Below, one piece after another: positions 16,628 through 26,252 of a DNA stretch of 64,000 bases. How positions within the stretch are numbered: position 1 is the first letter of the stretch; each line of letters starts with the position of its first letter. The notes beneath the pieces were generated by a model. That model did no database searches and was not told the DNA's origin. It saw nothing but the letters and a program-made list of their open reading frames with translations. The stretch covers positions 4,819,573-4,883,572 of the forward strand of contig CP016211.1 in the NCBI GenBank assembly GCA_001931535.1, given 5' to 3'. The stretch is from Minicystis rosea (GTDB taxonomy: Bacteria; Myxococcota_A; Polyangia; Polyangiales; Polyangiaceae). The position numbers and the translations under genes are program-made.

Positions 16628-17967
16628 CACTTCGAGGCGGGAATCGCCGGCAGATCGCACTGGTACGGCGTGGTGTCCGTCGACTGCAGCGGCGTGCCCA
16701 TGTCCGGATCGGTCAGGTGATCACCGGCGAACATGCGGAACGACGGGAACGGCGTCTTGGTCCCGAGACAGAACTTCGCGTCCTTGTCGGTCGCCGGCAT
16801 GGAGGAGCGCACGATGCCGTCCCAAAGCACGTTCTCCGTCGGCGAGACGCCGATGAGATCGAGCGGCGTGGAAGGCATCGTCCCGTTGTTCGAGTAGGTG
16901 TTGTCGTGAATGAACGTCCCATCCGGGTAGGGGTCCGCCTCCGGATCGATCATGGCGCCGGGCACGAGCTTCGTCATCAAGACGTAGCTGACCACGAGGA
17001 TGGCCGCGCTCTGGTTGTTGTCGATCTTGTTGTTGCGAATCTCGGTGTTGTCGGAGCCGACCACGATGACGCCCGTGCCCTTCGGGATCGAAGCGACGAA
17101 CGTCGTCGAATCACCGAAGTTGACGTGGTTGTTGTCATGCACGTTGTTGTCGTGGAGGAGGTTCGTGTCGGAGGTCTTCTTGTTGAGGTTCCCGAGGAGG
17201 AAGACCGCGAGACCACCGCTGTTGTCGTAGATCTCGTTGTCGTAGACTTCACCGTTCGTGGTGTTCTCGAGCTCGATGCCGAGCACGCTGTCGTGGGCCT
17301 TGTTTCGCCGCACGATCGCGCCCGTCCCCTGCCCGACGTAGATGGCCGCGTCGGCCGCGCCCTCGACCTCGCAATCCTCGATGAGCACGTTGGTGCACTC
17401 GGCCGGGTAGACGGCATAAGCACCGTGCGTGGCCGACTGCGGGCTGTCCCAGCTCACCTTGAGGTTGCGGAAGGTGGGCTTGTCGGATTGACGCACGACG
17501 ACGCCGTTGCCGGGCGTGTTCTTCACCCACAGGTTCTCGATGGTGAAGCCGTCGGCCGTGACGAGCATGGTGTCGTTGGTGGTGCCCTCGTGTGTGGAGA
17601 AGTCGAGGACGGTGTCGGTGACGGCCGCGCCCAAGCCGCGCACGGTGACGTTGGGCACCGTGAGGCTGAGCTGCTGCTTGAACTGATACGTGCCGGGACA
17701 GAGGCAGACGCTGCTGCTCGACTTCACCTCGATGAGGGCCATCTGCACGTCGTGGGTGTCGTCGCTGCCGGGAGCGACGACGACGCCGCAGCCGCTCGTG
17801 TCGATGCCGGGGCCGCAAGAGTTGGTGTCGCCGCCGCCGGTGCCGTGACCGCCTGTGCCGCCGGAGCCTCCCGTCGTCCCCGTCTCGCCACTGCCCCCAC
17901 ATCCGCCCGTGATCGCCGCGAGGAACGCGACGGTCGCGAGTGAGCCCAAGAAAACCCGCTTCGCCAT
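16627..17967 (-). CDS. Right-handed parallel beta-helix lipoprotein (TIGR03805-like)
   Basis: A 446-residue protein with a signal sequence, lipobox TGGC, and a Gly/Thr linker (GTTGGSGGTGGHGTGGG). The body is a repeating beta-helix rich in short Asn/Asp turns: NVTVRGLGAAVTDTVLDFS, FTIENLWVKNTPGNGVVV, IVRRNKAHDSVLGIELENT, VYDNEIYDNSGGLAVFLLG, EIRNNKIDNNQSA. Related right-handed beta-helix proteins occur directly beside SO2930-type cytochromes, as here. The true start was set at the signal peptide (MAKRVFLGS); the frame continues upstream without protein character. First gene of the three-gene redox operon. Confidence 0.88.
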   Translation of the reverse strand: MAKRVFLGSLATVAFLAAITGGCGGSGETGTTGGSGGTGGHGTGGGDTNSCGPGIDTSGCGVVVAPGSDDTHDVQMALIEVKSSSSVCLCPGTYQFKQQLSLTVPNVTVRGLGAAVTDTVLDFSTHEGTTNDTMLVTADGFTIENLWVKNTPGNGVVVRQSDKPTFRNLKVSWDSPQSATHGAYAVYPAECTNVLIEDCEVEGAADAAIYVGQGTGAIVRRNKAHDSVLGIELENTTNGEVYDNEIYDNSGGLAVFLLGNLNKKTSDTNLLHDNNVHDNNHVNFGDSTTFVASIPKGTGVIVVGSDNTEIRNNKIDNNQSAAILVVSYVLMTKLVPGAMIDPEADPYPDGTFIHDNTYSNNGTMPSTPLDLIGVSPTENVLWDGIVRSSMPATDKDAKFCLGTKTPFPSFRMFAGDHLTDPDMGTPLQSTDTTPYQCDLPAIPASK

Positions 17968-18007
17968 GAGATCGAGAATGGCACGCACCGGGCGCGCCTG
18001 TCGAGGG

Positions 18008-19003
18008 TCACCCGAAGCGCTCGCGCAGCGACTCCGTGAGCCTTCGCGAGCGACGCAGTGCGACGACGCGGTGCACCCGATCGACGACGGTGGGATCATG
18101 ACGATGAAGCGCGAGCGCATGAATCGCCGCGACGGCCTGCCCCTCCGGCGCGCTCTCCACGAGCGTGAGGAGGAACGCCAAAGCCTCGTCCGATCGCACC
18201 AGCGCAATCGCCATGATCACGCTCTGCTGCTCGCGCGGACGCGCGATGCTCTCGAGCGCGCTCTGCAACACCGGGAGCGCCTCGCGCACGCGTGATTCTC
18301 CGAGCGCGAGCGCGGCTGCCTCGACGCGCGCGGGCTCCTCGCTCCGAAGCGCGTCCGCGACGATGGAGAGATAGCGCGCCGGCGCGAGCCGCAGAAGCCC
18401 GCCATAGCAAGCCTCGATCACGTCTGCTTCGACGTCGCCTGCGAGCACCTTGAGGTGCAGCACCGCGGCCGCGCCCTCCACGGCGGATCGCGCGATCGCC
18501 CGCACGGCTTCGGCGCGCACCATCGGCTCGGGATCGACGAGCAGCGGTGTGATCTCCACGAGCGCCTCGGCGTGATCGATCTCGACGAGCGCATGCGCGG
18601 AGAGGCCGCGCACGGGACCGGCGGTGTCGACGGGCTCGGGATACGACGGCTCGCGCTGCACGTGGTGGAGGCCGGCGAGATACACGGGGGCGACGTCGGC
18701 TTGGAACGCGACGAGCGCTTCGAGGATGCGCTTCTTCCCGAAGCATGCCTTGTCGGCGTCGGCCCCGGCGGCGAGGAGCCGCTCGAACGCGGAGGCCAGC
18801 TCGGGGATCAGCTCGCGGAGCTCGCGCTGCTGTACGACGGCCGCCGCTTCTCCGCAGAGATATCCATTCTTGTCGCCGAGGAAGCGGCGCAGCTCGGCGA
18901 CGACCACCGCCTCCGGCGAGGAGGCGAGCGCGGCGATGCGAGCGCGTTTGTCATCGAACGAGGAGGCGCGACGCGTGGCCATGCGCCGAGGATGGTAGAC
19001 CAT
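18008..19003 (-). CDS. HEAT-repeat protein
   Basis: A 331-residue, all-helical cytoplasmic protein with HEAT-like pairs: EAVVVAELRRFLGDKNGYLCGEAA, MVRAEAVRAIARSAVEGAAAV, EEPARVEAAALALGESRVREALPVL, SDEALAFLLTLVESAPEGQAVAAI. The start is fixed by AAAGGAGGACGGG directly before ATG 19003, a near-perfect ribosome site. It lies 40 bp upstream of the beta-helix operon on the same strand and could be co-transcribed with it, but shows no export signal. HEAT proteins are usually scaffolds; the partner is unknown. Confidence 0.8.
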   Translation of the reverse strand: MVYHPRRMATRRASSFDDKRARIAALASSPEAVVVAELRRFLGDKNGYLCGEAAAVVQQRELRELIPELASAFERLLAAGADADKACFGKKRILEALVAFQADVAPVYLAGLHHVQREPSYPEPVDTAGPVRGLSAHALVEIDHAEALVEITPLLVDPEPMVRAEAVRAIARSAVEGAAAVLHLKVLAGDVEADVIEACYGGLLRLAPARYLSIVADALRSEEPARVEAAALALGESRVREALPVLQSALESIARPREQQSVIMAIALVRSDEALAFLLTLVESAPEGQAVAAIHALALHRHDPTVVDRVHRVVALRRSRRLTESLRERFG

Positions 19004-19306
19004 CCCGTCCTCCTTTCGAGCGCGAGACTCCCATGCTCGGCGCCGAGCCTCATGGCCCGATCAGATACGGAGTCTGCCGCGCCCGAAACGAGCTTGTCCG
19101 CCTCTCGGCCGATACAGGCCTTCGACAGGCACAATCGGGAAACGGCGAGCCCGCCTCGGTCCGTCCGCCGGGCCCGGCGCGAAGCCTCTCCGCGCGGCGA
19201 TCACGCGCGCGAGCGAGCTCGGCGCGACGCTGGTGAGCGAGCGACGTCGGCGTCGCAGATCGGCCCATCGTGCTGCCGGGCGCACCGCCGGCGCTACGCT
19301 CCTTCG
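19004..19306. other. Divergent intergenic region, no gene seen
   Basis: Between the HEAT gene start and the sensor kinase start. Apart from the ribosome site of the HEAT gene at its left end, no coding frame or hairpin of note was found. Confidence 0.5.
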
Positions 19307-21756
19307 ATGACGAGCCTTCGCCCGCAGACGGGCCCGGCGTCGCCGCTCGGCGCGCTGCTTCGGGAGCAGCGCGAGTCTCTCCTCTGTCGTTGGACCCGTC
19401 GGGTGCTCGAAGATCCCATGGTGCCCGCCGCCAACCGCCTGACGGAGCCGGCGCTGCGAAACCACATCGCCGAGCTCCTCGACGTCATGAGCGCCGCGCT
19501 CGACGCGTGCGATCAGCGTCGCATCGACGGCGATCGCGAAGGCCGCGCGGCCGGGCGAGCGTGGCTCACCCGCGAGCACGCACAAGAACGCTTCTTCTCC
19601 GCCTACACGCTCGACGAGGCGCTCCGGGAGCTCTCGCACCTCCGCGCGACGATCACCGATCTCTGCCAGGAAGCCCAGATTGTCCCACCCACGAAGAGGC
19701 GAAGCTCGTCCACGCCGCCATCGACGAGACCATGGCCATCGTGGCCGTGGAGATCCAAGAGGCTGCCCGCTCCCAGTTGGCGTTCGAGCGAAAGCGCCTG
19801 CGCTCGGTGATGGATTTGCTCCCGGTCGGCATCTTCGTCGCCGAGCAGGGCGGGCGCATCGTCGAGATGAACCCAGCGGCCATGTCCATCTGGGAGACGC
19901 GACATGCCGCGCCGTCCGCGGAAGGGTACGACGTTTATCAAGGCTTCCGCCCCGCGACGGGCGAGCGCTTGACCGCGCACGAGTGGGCGCTCGCGCGTGT
20001 GCTCGTCACGGGCGAGACCATCCGTGACGAGGAGCTCGACATCCTCACGAGCAAGGGAAACAGGAAGACGATCCTCAACTCCGCGATCCCGTTCCGCGGC
20101 CCCACGGGCGCGATCGCCGGCGGCATCGCCGTCAACGTCGACATCACCCCGCTGAAGCGCATCGAACGCCGGCTGGCCACGCAGTACGAGGTGATTGGCA
20201 TCCTGGCGGAGTCGGGCTCTCTCTACGCCACCGGCGCGCGGGTCATCGCCGCCGTGTGCGCCGGGTTCGGCTGGGATCTCGGCGTGCTCTGGCGGGTGGA
20301 AGGCGGCGCGCTCACGCTCATCTCGTTGTGGAGCGCCGCGGATCACGGGCCGTTCGAGACCGTGAGCCGCACCCTGCGCTTGGGCCCGGGCGAAGGGATG
20401 CCTGGCATCGTGTGGAAGAGCGGCGCGCCCCTGTGGGTCACCGATCTCGCCGAAGCGCATCGCTATCCGCGCTCCGCTGCGGCCGCGCGTGACGGCCTGC
20501 GCGGCGCCTGCACCTTCCCCATCCGCGCCGGCGCGCGCATCTGCGCGGTGCTCGAGCTGTTCTCCGGCGCGCCGCGCGCGCCCGATGAGGAGCTGCTCCG
20601 CATGTTCGACGCCATCGGTGTCCAGCTCGGCCAATTCATCGTGCGCGAGGAGGCCGAGGCCAAGAGCCATGAAGAGCAGGCCCGCAAAGCCGCGGTGCTG
20701 GACGCGGCGCTCGACGCCATCGTGACCATCGACGCCGCGGGCCGCGTCACCGAGTGGAACCCCGCCGCGGAGCGGGCCTTCGGCTATCCGCGCGAGAACG
20801 CGATCGGGCGCGTCATGGCCGAGCTCATCATCCCACCGTCGCTGCGCGAAGCGCACCGGCTCGGCCTCGCCCATTACCTCGCCTCCGGCGAGGGCCCGAT
20901 CGTCGGCAAGCACATCGAGCTCGAGGCCATGCGCGCCGACGGATCGTGCTTCCCCATCGAGCTCACCGTGACCCGCCTGCCCACGCAGGGGCCTCCGCTC
21001 TTCACCGGCTTCGTCCGCGACATCAGCGATCGCCGCCGCGCCGAGGACGTGCAGCGTCGCGAGACGGCCTTCCGCGAGCGCTTCATCGGCATCCTCGGCC
21101 ACGATCTGCGGACGCCGCTCACCGCCATCACCTTCACCGCCGGGAGCCTCCTGCGACAGGAAGAGCTCGACGAGCGCGCCACCAAAGGCATCCGGCGCAT
21201 CGCCAAGAGCGCCGATCGCATGGATCGCATGATTCGCGATCTCCTCGACTTCGCTCGGAGCCGAGAGGGCGGCGGCATCCCCATCACGCCCGCACCCGTG
21301 GATCTCGGCGCCGCCTGCCGGCACATCCTCGACGAGGTCGAGATCACGTATCCGAGCCGCGCCGTGCAGCTCACCGCCGGCCCGGGCAGCCAAGGCCGAT
21401 GGGATCCCGATCGCATCGGCCAGGTCGTGCAAAACCTCGTCACCAACGCGCTCGACTACTCGCCGCCCGACACGCCCGTGCACGTCGACGTCGACGCCGC
21501 CGGCCCTTTCGTCCTTCTCCACGTGCGCAATCAGGGCCCCGTGATCCCCAAAGAGAGCATCGGAGTCCTCTTCGATCCTTTCAAGCGCGGCGCGGAAGGC
21601 CGAGCGCCGCACACCTCGAAGGGGCTGGGCCTCGGGCTCTACATCACCCACGAGATCGTCCGCGCGCACGGCGGCGACATCACCGTCACCAGCGAGGCGA
21701 GCTCCGGCACCACCTTCACCGTCCGACTCCCACGCTCGCCTCCGCCGAAGCCTTGA
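19307..21756 (+). CDS. PAS/GAF sensor histidine kinase, reading frame broken near 19688
   Basis: Read in two frames, this is an 816-residue kinase. Residues 1-128 (MTSLRPQTGPASPLGALLRE to DLCQEAQIVPP, starting at 19307) look like the RsbR/RsbRD helical N-domain. The protein then continues in another frame from HEEAKLVHAAIDETMAIV. Next come PAS (RLRSVMDLLPVGIFVAEQGG), GAF (EVIGILAESGSLYATGARV), a second PAS (LDAIVTIDAAGRVTEWNPAA), HisKA with FIGILGHDLRTPLTAI, and HATPase with NLVTNALDYS and GLGLGLYIT. One C missing in the CCC run at 19688-19690 explains the break. As read, translation could restart at ATG 19732 and keep PAS to HATPase. No response regulator gene is adjacent. Confidence 0.8.
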
Positions 21757-21872
21757 AGTCTCTTCGCCCCGGCGGTGGCGCGAGAAATGGCTTGACCCAC
21801 TGCGCGCGCAGAGGTGTGACGAGCCACCTGCGCGCGGTCTCCCGGGGGAGAACCGTGAAAGGAGCGCTCCAC

Positions 21873-22298
21873 ATGATCGCCACCAACAAGTCCATCGTCT
21901 GCCGCCTCGTCGAGGACGTCATTCAACGGGGCCAGCTCGATCTCGTCCCAGATCTCTTTTCGCCCGACTACGTACCGCACGATCCTTCGAACCCCGCCCG
22001 TCGCGGCGGCCACGAAGGCGCGCGCGCGTTCATCGAGATGCTCCACGCGGGGCTCAGCGAGATTGGTTATGCCGTGGATCTGCTGATCGCCGAGGGCGAT
22101 CTGGTCTCGTATCGCTTCACGCTCTCCGGCGTGCACACGGGGCCCTTCATGGGGGTCCCGCCCACCGGAAAGCGCATCTCCGTGGGCGGCGTGGACATCT
22201 TCCGCCTCACCGCCGGCAAGATCGTGGAGAGCTGGGTCTACGCCGACGCGCTCGGCATGCTCATCCAGCTCGGCGTGATCCCGCCGCCCGCAGCCTGA
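21873..22298 (+). CDS. SnoaL-like/ester cyclase family protein (NTF2 fold)
   Basis: A 141-residue cytoplasmic protein. IVCRLVEDVIQRGQLDLVPDL, YVPHDP, VSYRFTLSGVHTGPFMGVPPTGKRI and DIFRLTAGKIVESWVYAD are the standard landmarks of SnoaL-like polyketide-cyclase-type proteins with a cone-shaped NTF2 fold. Many members have no known substrate, and the family name does not imply polyketide chemistry here. Two starts are possible: GTG 21855 after GGGGGAG, or ATG 21873 after AAAGGAG. ATG was preferred. It follows the sensor kinase by 116 bp and ends at a strong hairpin. Confidence 0.82.
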   Translation: MIATNKSIVCRLVEDVIQRGQLDLVPDLFSPDYVPHDPSNPARRGGHEGARAFIEMLHAGLSEIGYAVDLLIAEGDLVSYRFTLSGVHTGPFMGVPPTGKRISVGGVDIFRLTAGKIVESWVYADALGMLIQLGVIPPPAA

Positions 22299-22344
22299 TC
22301 GCCGCGCTCGCCATTTCGTGGCAGCGAAAGTTGCCACCAATGCA

Positions 22345-22377
22345 GCGGCGGTGATGGCTTCGTCCCATCACCGCCGC
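22345..22377. terminator. Strong bidirectional hairpin
   Basis: A perfect 13-bp stem GCGGCGGTGATGG / CCATCACCGCCGC with a 7-base loop, between the convergent SnoaL-like gene and the GH92 gene. Confidence 0.8.
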
Positions 22378-22384
22378 CGCATCG

Positions 22385-24739
22385 TCACGGAGACTGCCCC
22401 CACTTGCTCGCCGCAGGCCCCATGTGGAACACCAGCGAGCCGCCCGCCTTCAAATCCGCGTGCCGAATCTCGGGCACGGTGAGCGCTTTGCCATTCAGCT
22501 CCACGGCCTCGACATAGATGTTGGTGTCCGACACCTCGGCCGCTTCGATCGTGAACGTGCCGCCGGGCACGGCGACCTCCGTGTGCGGGAAGAGCGGGGC
22601 GCCGATCACGTAGCGATCGCTGCCCACGAGCGGATAGAACCCGAGCGCGCCGAACACGAACCACGCGGACATGGTGCCGCCGTCGTCGTTGCCGGGGAGG
22701 CCGTCGGGGCCCGGCGTGTATTGCGTGGCCCGGAGCCAAGCTACCCATTGTTGCGTCAGATCGGGCCGGCCGAGCTGGGCGAAGAGGTAAGCCGCGTTGA
22801 TGTCGGGCTCGTTCGCCGCCCAGTAAAAAGGCCGCTGCGCCCCCGCGAGGAGCAGGTTGTCGAAATCGATGTTCTCGTGATGCTCGCGCGTCGCCTGGAA
22901 CATCTCGGAGAGCTTCTGCACGAGCTTCTCCCGGCCGCCGGCGAGCTCGGCGAGGCCGTCGGCGTCGAGCGCCACCATCCACAAGCTCTGCCAGGGGTTG
23001 GCCTCGGTGTACTCGTTCGTGAACCCCGTGGGATCGCCGTGCTTCGAGGCCCAACTGCCATCTTGATTGCGCGCCCAGAGGAAGCCCGTTTCGGGATCGT
23101 AGAGCTTGCGATAGCCGGTGGCGCGCTGCCGCAGCGCGGCGGCGTCGTCCTTGTGCCCGAGGCCCTCGGCCAGCGCCGCGAGGGCAAAATCGTTGTTGGC
23201 GTATTCGGTGGTGTGCGAGACCGAACCATCGGTCAGGTCCTGGGGCACGTAACCGAGCTTCATGTAAGGCTCGACGTGATCGCGCCCGCCGCGCCCGCCC
23301 GGCGGCGGCATGGCGTCCATGGCCGCGGCGCGCAGGATCGAATAGGCCCCCTCGGCGTCGAAATCGGTGATGCCTTTGAGGAAGGCGTCGGCCACCACCA
23401 CCTCGGCGCTGGCGCCGATCATCGTGTGGGTGTCGCCCGTGGCGAGAGCCCATTTGGGGAAGGCGCCGCCCTGCTGGGCCATGGCGTGCATCGATCGCAC
23501 GGCGTCCAGCGCGCGGTCGGGCGTGATGATCGAATAGAGCGGATGAAGCGTGCGGTACGTGTCCCAGAGCGAGAGATCGGAGACGTAGCGGAAGCCGTCG
23601 GCTTGATGCACCTGCCCGTCGAAGCCGCGGTACTTGCCGGAGACGTCGCTCTGTACGGTGGGCATCAAGAAGAGGTGATAGAGGGCGGCCGTCATCATGT
23701 CGCGCTGCTCGGCCCGGCCGCCCTCGAAGCGCACCGTGTCGAGGAGCTTCTGCCAATCGGCGGCCGTCTGCTTGGCGGTGTCGTCGAAGGACCAAGCCGG
23801 CATTTCGGCCGCGAGGTTTTGGGCCGCCTCGTCGCCGGAGACGAAGGAGAGGCCAATCTGCACCTCGATGGGATCCGCGCTCGCGAGATCGAACGCGAGC
23901 GCGAGGCCCACGGCGCTCCCGCTCGCGGTGGTGCCGGCCGCGGGGGCCATCCCATCGTGCCACACGAGGCTCTCGGTCCACGCGGCCCGCGTGCGCGCCT
24001 CGAAGAAGACATCGTATCCGCCGAATCCACCGGACATGCCCCCGACGCTGCGCAGCCGGCCGCGAATGCGGTGCTCGTCGGGATAGAGGGTGACGTCCGC
24101 GTCTTTGACCGATCCGCCGCTGAGGTGATGATCGAGATCGAGGATCACGTGACCAGCCGCCGTGCCCGCAGGGTACGTATAACGATGGTGGGCCGCATGG
24201 GCGGTCGCCGTGAGATCGACGGCGATGCTCCCGCGATCGAGCTTCGTCGCATAGCGGCCGGGCGTGGCCGACTCGTTGGCTTTCTGGAACGGGGAGGCGT
24301 AACCGTCCGAGGTGGTGATGGTCGGATCGAAGGTCTCGATGGGCATCATCGAGAGCACGCCGTAATCGGTGGCGCCCGTGCCATGGAGATGGAGATGGGA
24401 GAAGCCGAGGACGGTGTCGTCGCCGTACCAGTAGCCGGAGAAGTGGAGGAACCCAATCGTCCCCCAGGGGCCTTTGGTGTCGGGCCCGACCTTCACGAGC
24501 CCCTGCGGCGCCGCCGCGCCCACGGTGGCGCTGCCGACTCCATAAGCGAAACCACCGCTGCCGATGAACACCGGCGCGACCGGCGTGCTTTGACGCCACA
24601 CCACGGCAGGGCCCGGCGGCGGACCACTGTCGGGCGGAGGCCCGCCGTCGACGGGCACATGGGTATCGCTGCTCTCCGAGCAGGCAACGGATCCGGCGGC
24701 GATCGCGAAGATCGCCAAAGAGCGGACGATGGCGCGCAT
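22385..24739 (-). CDS. GH92 family alpha-mannosidase-type glycoside hydrolase, lipoprotein
   Basis: A 784-residue protein of the usual GH92 length. The signal peptide ends at a lipobox-like VAC, then a Pro/Gly linker. The N-domain contains the FSHLHLHGTG motif (FSH.H family signature). The (alpha/alpha)6 domain contains SDLSLWDTYRTLHPL, NEYTEANPWQ with the likely catalytic-acid Glu, and PGNDDGGTMSAWFVFGALGF, all typical of calcium-dependent exo-alpha-mannosidases. It probably trims mannose from glycans on the cell surface or in the environment. It lies 8 bp downstream of the SET gene on the same strand and ends at the hairpin at 22345. Confidence 0.93.
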   Translation of the reverse strand: MRAIVRSLAIFAIAAGSVACSESSDTHVPVDGGPPPDSGPPPGPAVVWRQSTPVAPVFIGSGGFAYGVGSATVGAAAPQGLVKVGPDTKGPWGTIGFLHFSGYWYGDDTVLGFSHLHLHGTGATDYGVLSMMPIETFDPTITTSDGYASPFQKANESATPGRYATKLDRGSIAVDLTATAHAAHHRYTYPAGTAAGHVILDLDHHLSGGSVKDADVTLYPDEHRIRGRLRSVGGMSGGFGGYDVFFEARTRAAWTESLVWHDGMAPAAGTTASGSAVGLALAFDLASADPIEVQIGLSFVSGDEAAQNLAAEMPAWSFDDTAKQTAADWQKLLDTVRFEGGRAEQRDMMTAALYHLFLMPTVQSDVSGKYRGFDGQVHQADGFRYVSDLSLWDTYRTLHPLYSIITPDRALDAVRSMHAMAQQGGAFPKWALATGDTHTMIGASAEVVVADAFLKGITDFDAEGAYSILRAAAMDAMPPPGGRGGRDHVEPYMKLGYVPQDLTDGSVSHTTEYANNDFALAALAEGLGHKDDAAALRQRATGYRKLYDPETGFLWARNQDGSWASKHGDPTGFTNEYTEANPWQSLWMVALDADGLAELAGGREKLVQKLSEMFQATREHHENIDFDNLLLAGAQRPFYWAANEPDINAAYLFAQLGRPDLTQQWVAWLRATQYTPGPDGLPGNDDGGTMSAWFVFGALGFYPLVGSDRYVIGAPLFPHTEVAVPGGTFTIEAAEVSDTNIYVEAVELNGKALTVPEIRHADLKAGGSLVFHMGPAASKWGQSP

Positions 24740-24747
24740 GAGCGATG

Positions 24748-26091
24748 CTAGGCGCGGGCGCGGGCGCGCGTAAAGGACGCGGCCTCTTCGTAACGGCGGA
24801 TCGCGACGCCGGCCGCATGGGTCGCGAGGTAACGCGCGGGCTCGCCGGCCGGCACGGCCCGCTCCCTCACTGCGCGAGCCAGGCAGTGCCGGGGCAGATC
24901 GAGATACGGTCGCACGGTCGTGGCGAGATCACGATAGAACGCGAGCACGCGTTTCTCCCCGAGGCGCGTGATCACCGCGTGACGCGCATTGACGGTGAGC
25001 GAAGCGCTTTGAAGCAGCGCGTCGTCATGATCGATCGACGTGGGGAAGCGCCGGAGCGCGAGGGCGCTCGCCTCCGACAGCAGGCCGAGCGCCGCAGCTT
25101 CGTTGCGCGCGTCGAGGGGCGCATTCTCGGTGTGCGGAGAGACGGGGCGCACGAGGCGATCGAGCTCGGGCTCCGTGGCCATCGCGATGCGTGCGAAGGA
25201 GAGCGCGGCGCGCGTCCCCGCGGCGTCGGTGCGCGCGGTGACGCAAAGGGCGCGACCGGGGCCGCCCAAGAGGGCCACCTTGCGATCGAAGAGCGGCGCG
25301 CCTCTCGGGATCGCGAGCGGGATCGCGGCCTCTTCGGCGTCGTTGTCCGGGATGGCAAAACCATACGAGGAGAGGAGGCGAACGTTGGATTTGACCCCGT
25401 AGCTCGTGATCACCGGCGCGCCTGCGGGAATGGGCTCGGTCGCGAGGAGCACGAATCCATCGGCCTCGTCGTCCCAAGTCCAGCGCGTGGACGCAGGGCG
25501 ATGATGGTTGAGCATGTCGGCGAGCGGCACGAGCGCCTCGGTCTTCTGCCCGTCGATGGTGAGACTGAAGACCCGCGTGCTCGCGCACAGGCGAGCCCAG
25601 ACGAATGCGGCGATCGGAAGATCACGAAAGGCGGGCACGCGCTCACGCAGCGCGGCGTGCTCGCGCGCATACGTCGTCCCCCGCGTCTGGACGAGAGGAA
25701 GGGCGTACGAGCCTTCGAGCAAGGCGACCTCGGAGGCCGTGAAGAACAACGGATCGGTGGGAAATGCGCGCGGAAGCGAGGCCAAGTACCCGCGATGGAT
25801 CGAGGTGGAATCAGCGCTCTCCGCAAGCAGCCACGCCGCGAGAATCAACCCGGGCGTGTGATCCGGAATACTGGATACGAGGCGTCCCACATTCGTGCCG
25901 CGGGCGGTCTCGGTGGTGATCACGTGAGATCGCGGGACACGAAGGACAGGGGCGTGAGCGGCGATGGGCACCGCGGCGACGATGCCCCGGCCGGCATTGG
26001 GATCATCGGCAATCCGAACGCGATCGATTTGCGCGCCGCCCTCGACGAGCCAGCGGGTGAGCTCGGCGTATGGTTGGGACGGCTCGTTCAT
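24748..26091 (-). CDS. SET-domain protein of the RuBisCO-LSMT/SETD3 type
   Basis: A 447-residue protein. An interrupted SET domain is seen: NAGRGIVAAVPIAAH at the start, then after a helical insert PLADMLNHHRP and PVITSYGVKSNVRLLSSYGF, which match the NHxx and GxxSN/SYGF elements of plant RuBisCO large-subunit methyltransferase and animal SETD3. The C-terminal helical region resembles the substrate-binding domain of that family. These enzymes transfer methyl groups from SAM to Lys or His of proteins. The start at 26091 (MNEPSQPYAE) was chosen over one 28 codons upstream. It precedes the GH92 gene by 8 bp, so they share a transcript, though no functional link is evident. The substrate is unknown. 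Confidence 0.85.
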   Translation of the reverse strand: MNEPSQPYAELTRWLVEGGAQIDRVRIADDPNAGRGIVAAVPIAAHAPVLRVPRSHVITTETARGTNVGRLVSSIPDHTPGLILAAWLLAESADSTSIHRGYLASLPRAFPTDPLFFTASEVALLEGSYALPLVQTRGTTYAREHAALRERVPAFRDLPIAAFVWARLCASTRVFSLTIDGQKTEALVPLADMLNHHRPASTRWTWDDEADGFVLLATEPIPAGAPVITSYGVKSNVRLLSSYGFAIPDNDAEEAAIPLAIPRGAPLFDRKVALLGGPGRALCVTARTDAAGTRAALSFARIAMATEPELDRLVRPVSPHTENAPLDARNEAAALGLLSEASALALRRFPTSIDHDDALLQSASLTVNARHAVITRLGEKRVLAFYRDLATTVRPYLDLPRHCLARAVRERAVPAGEPARYLATHAAGVAIRRYEEAASFTRARARA

Positions 26092-26252
26092 CGTGGCGCC
26101 GGGCGGCACCACCCCATACCACGTTCGTGCTCCGCACAGGGCGGAGGCCGCCCGCCGCCCGCGCGCGACCTTCAATTCGACATGTCGAGAGCACGTGCAG
26201 CGAAGGAGTCGTTGACGTACACAATGAAGTTGTGCGAAGCGATGACGGCGAC

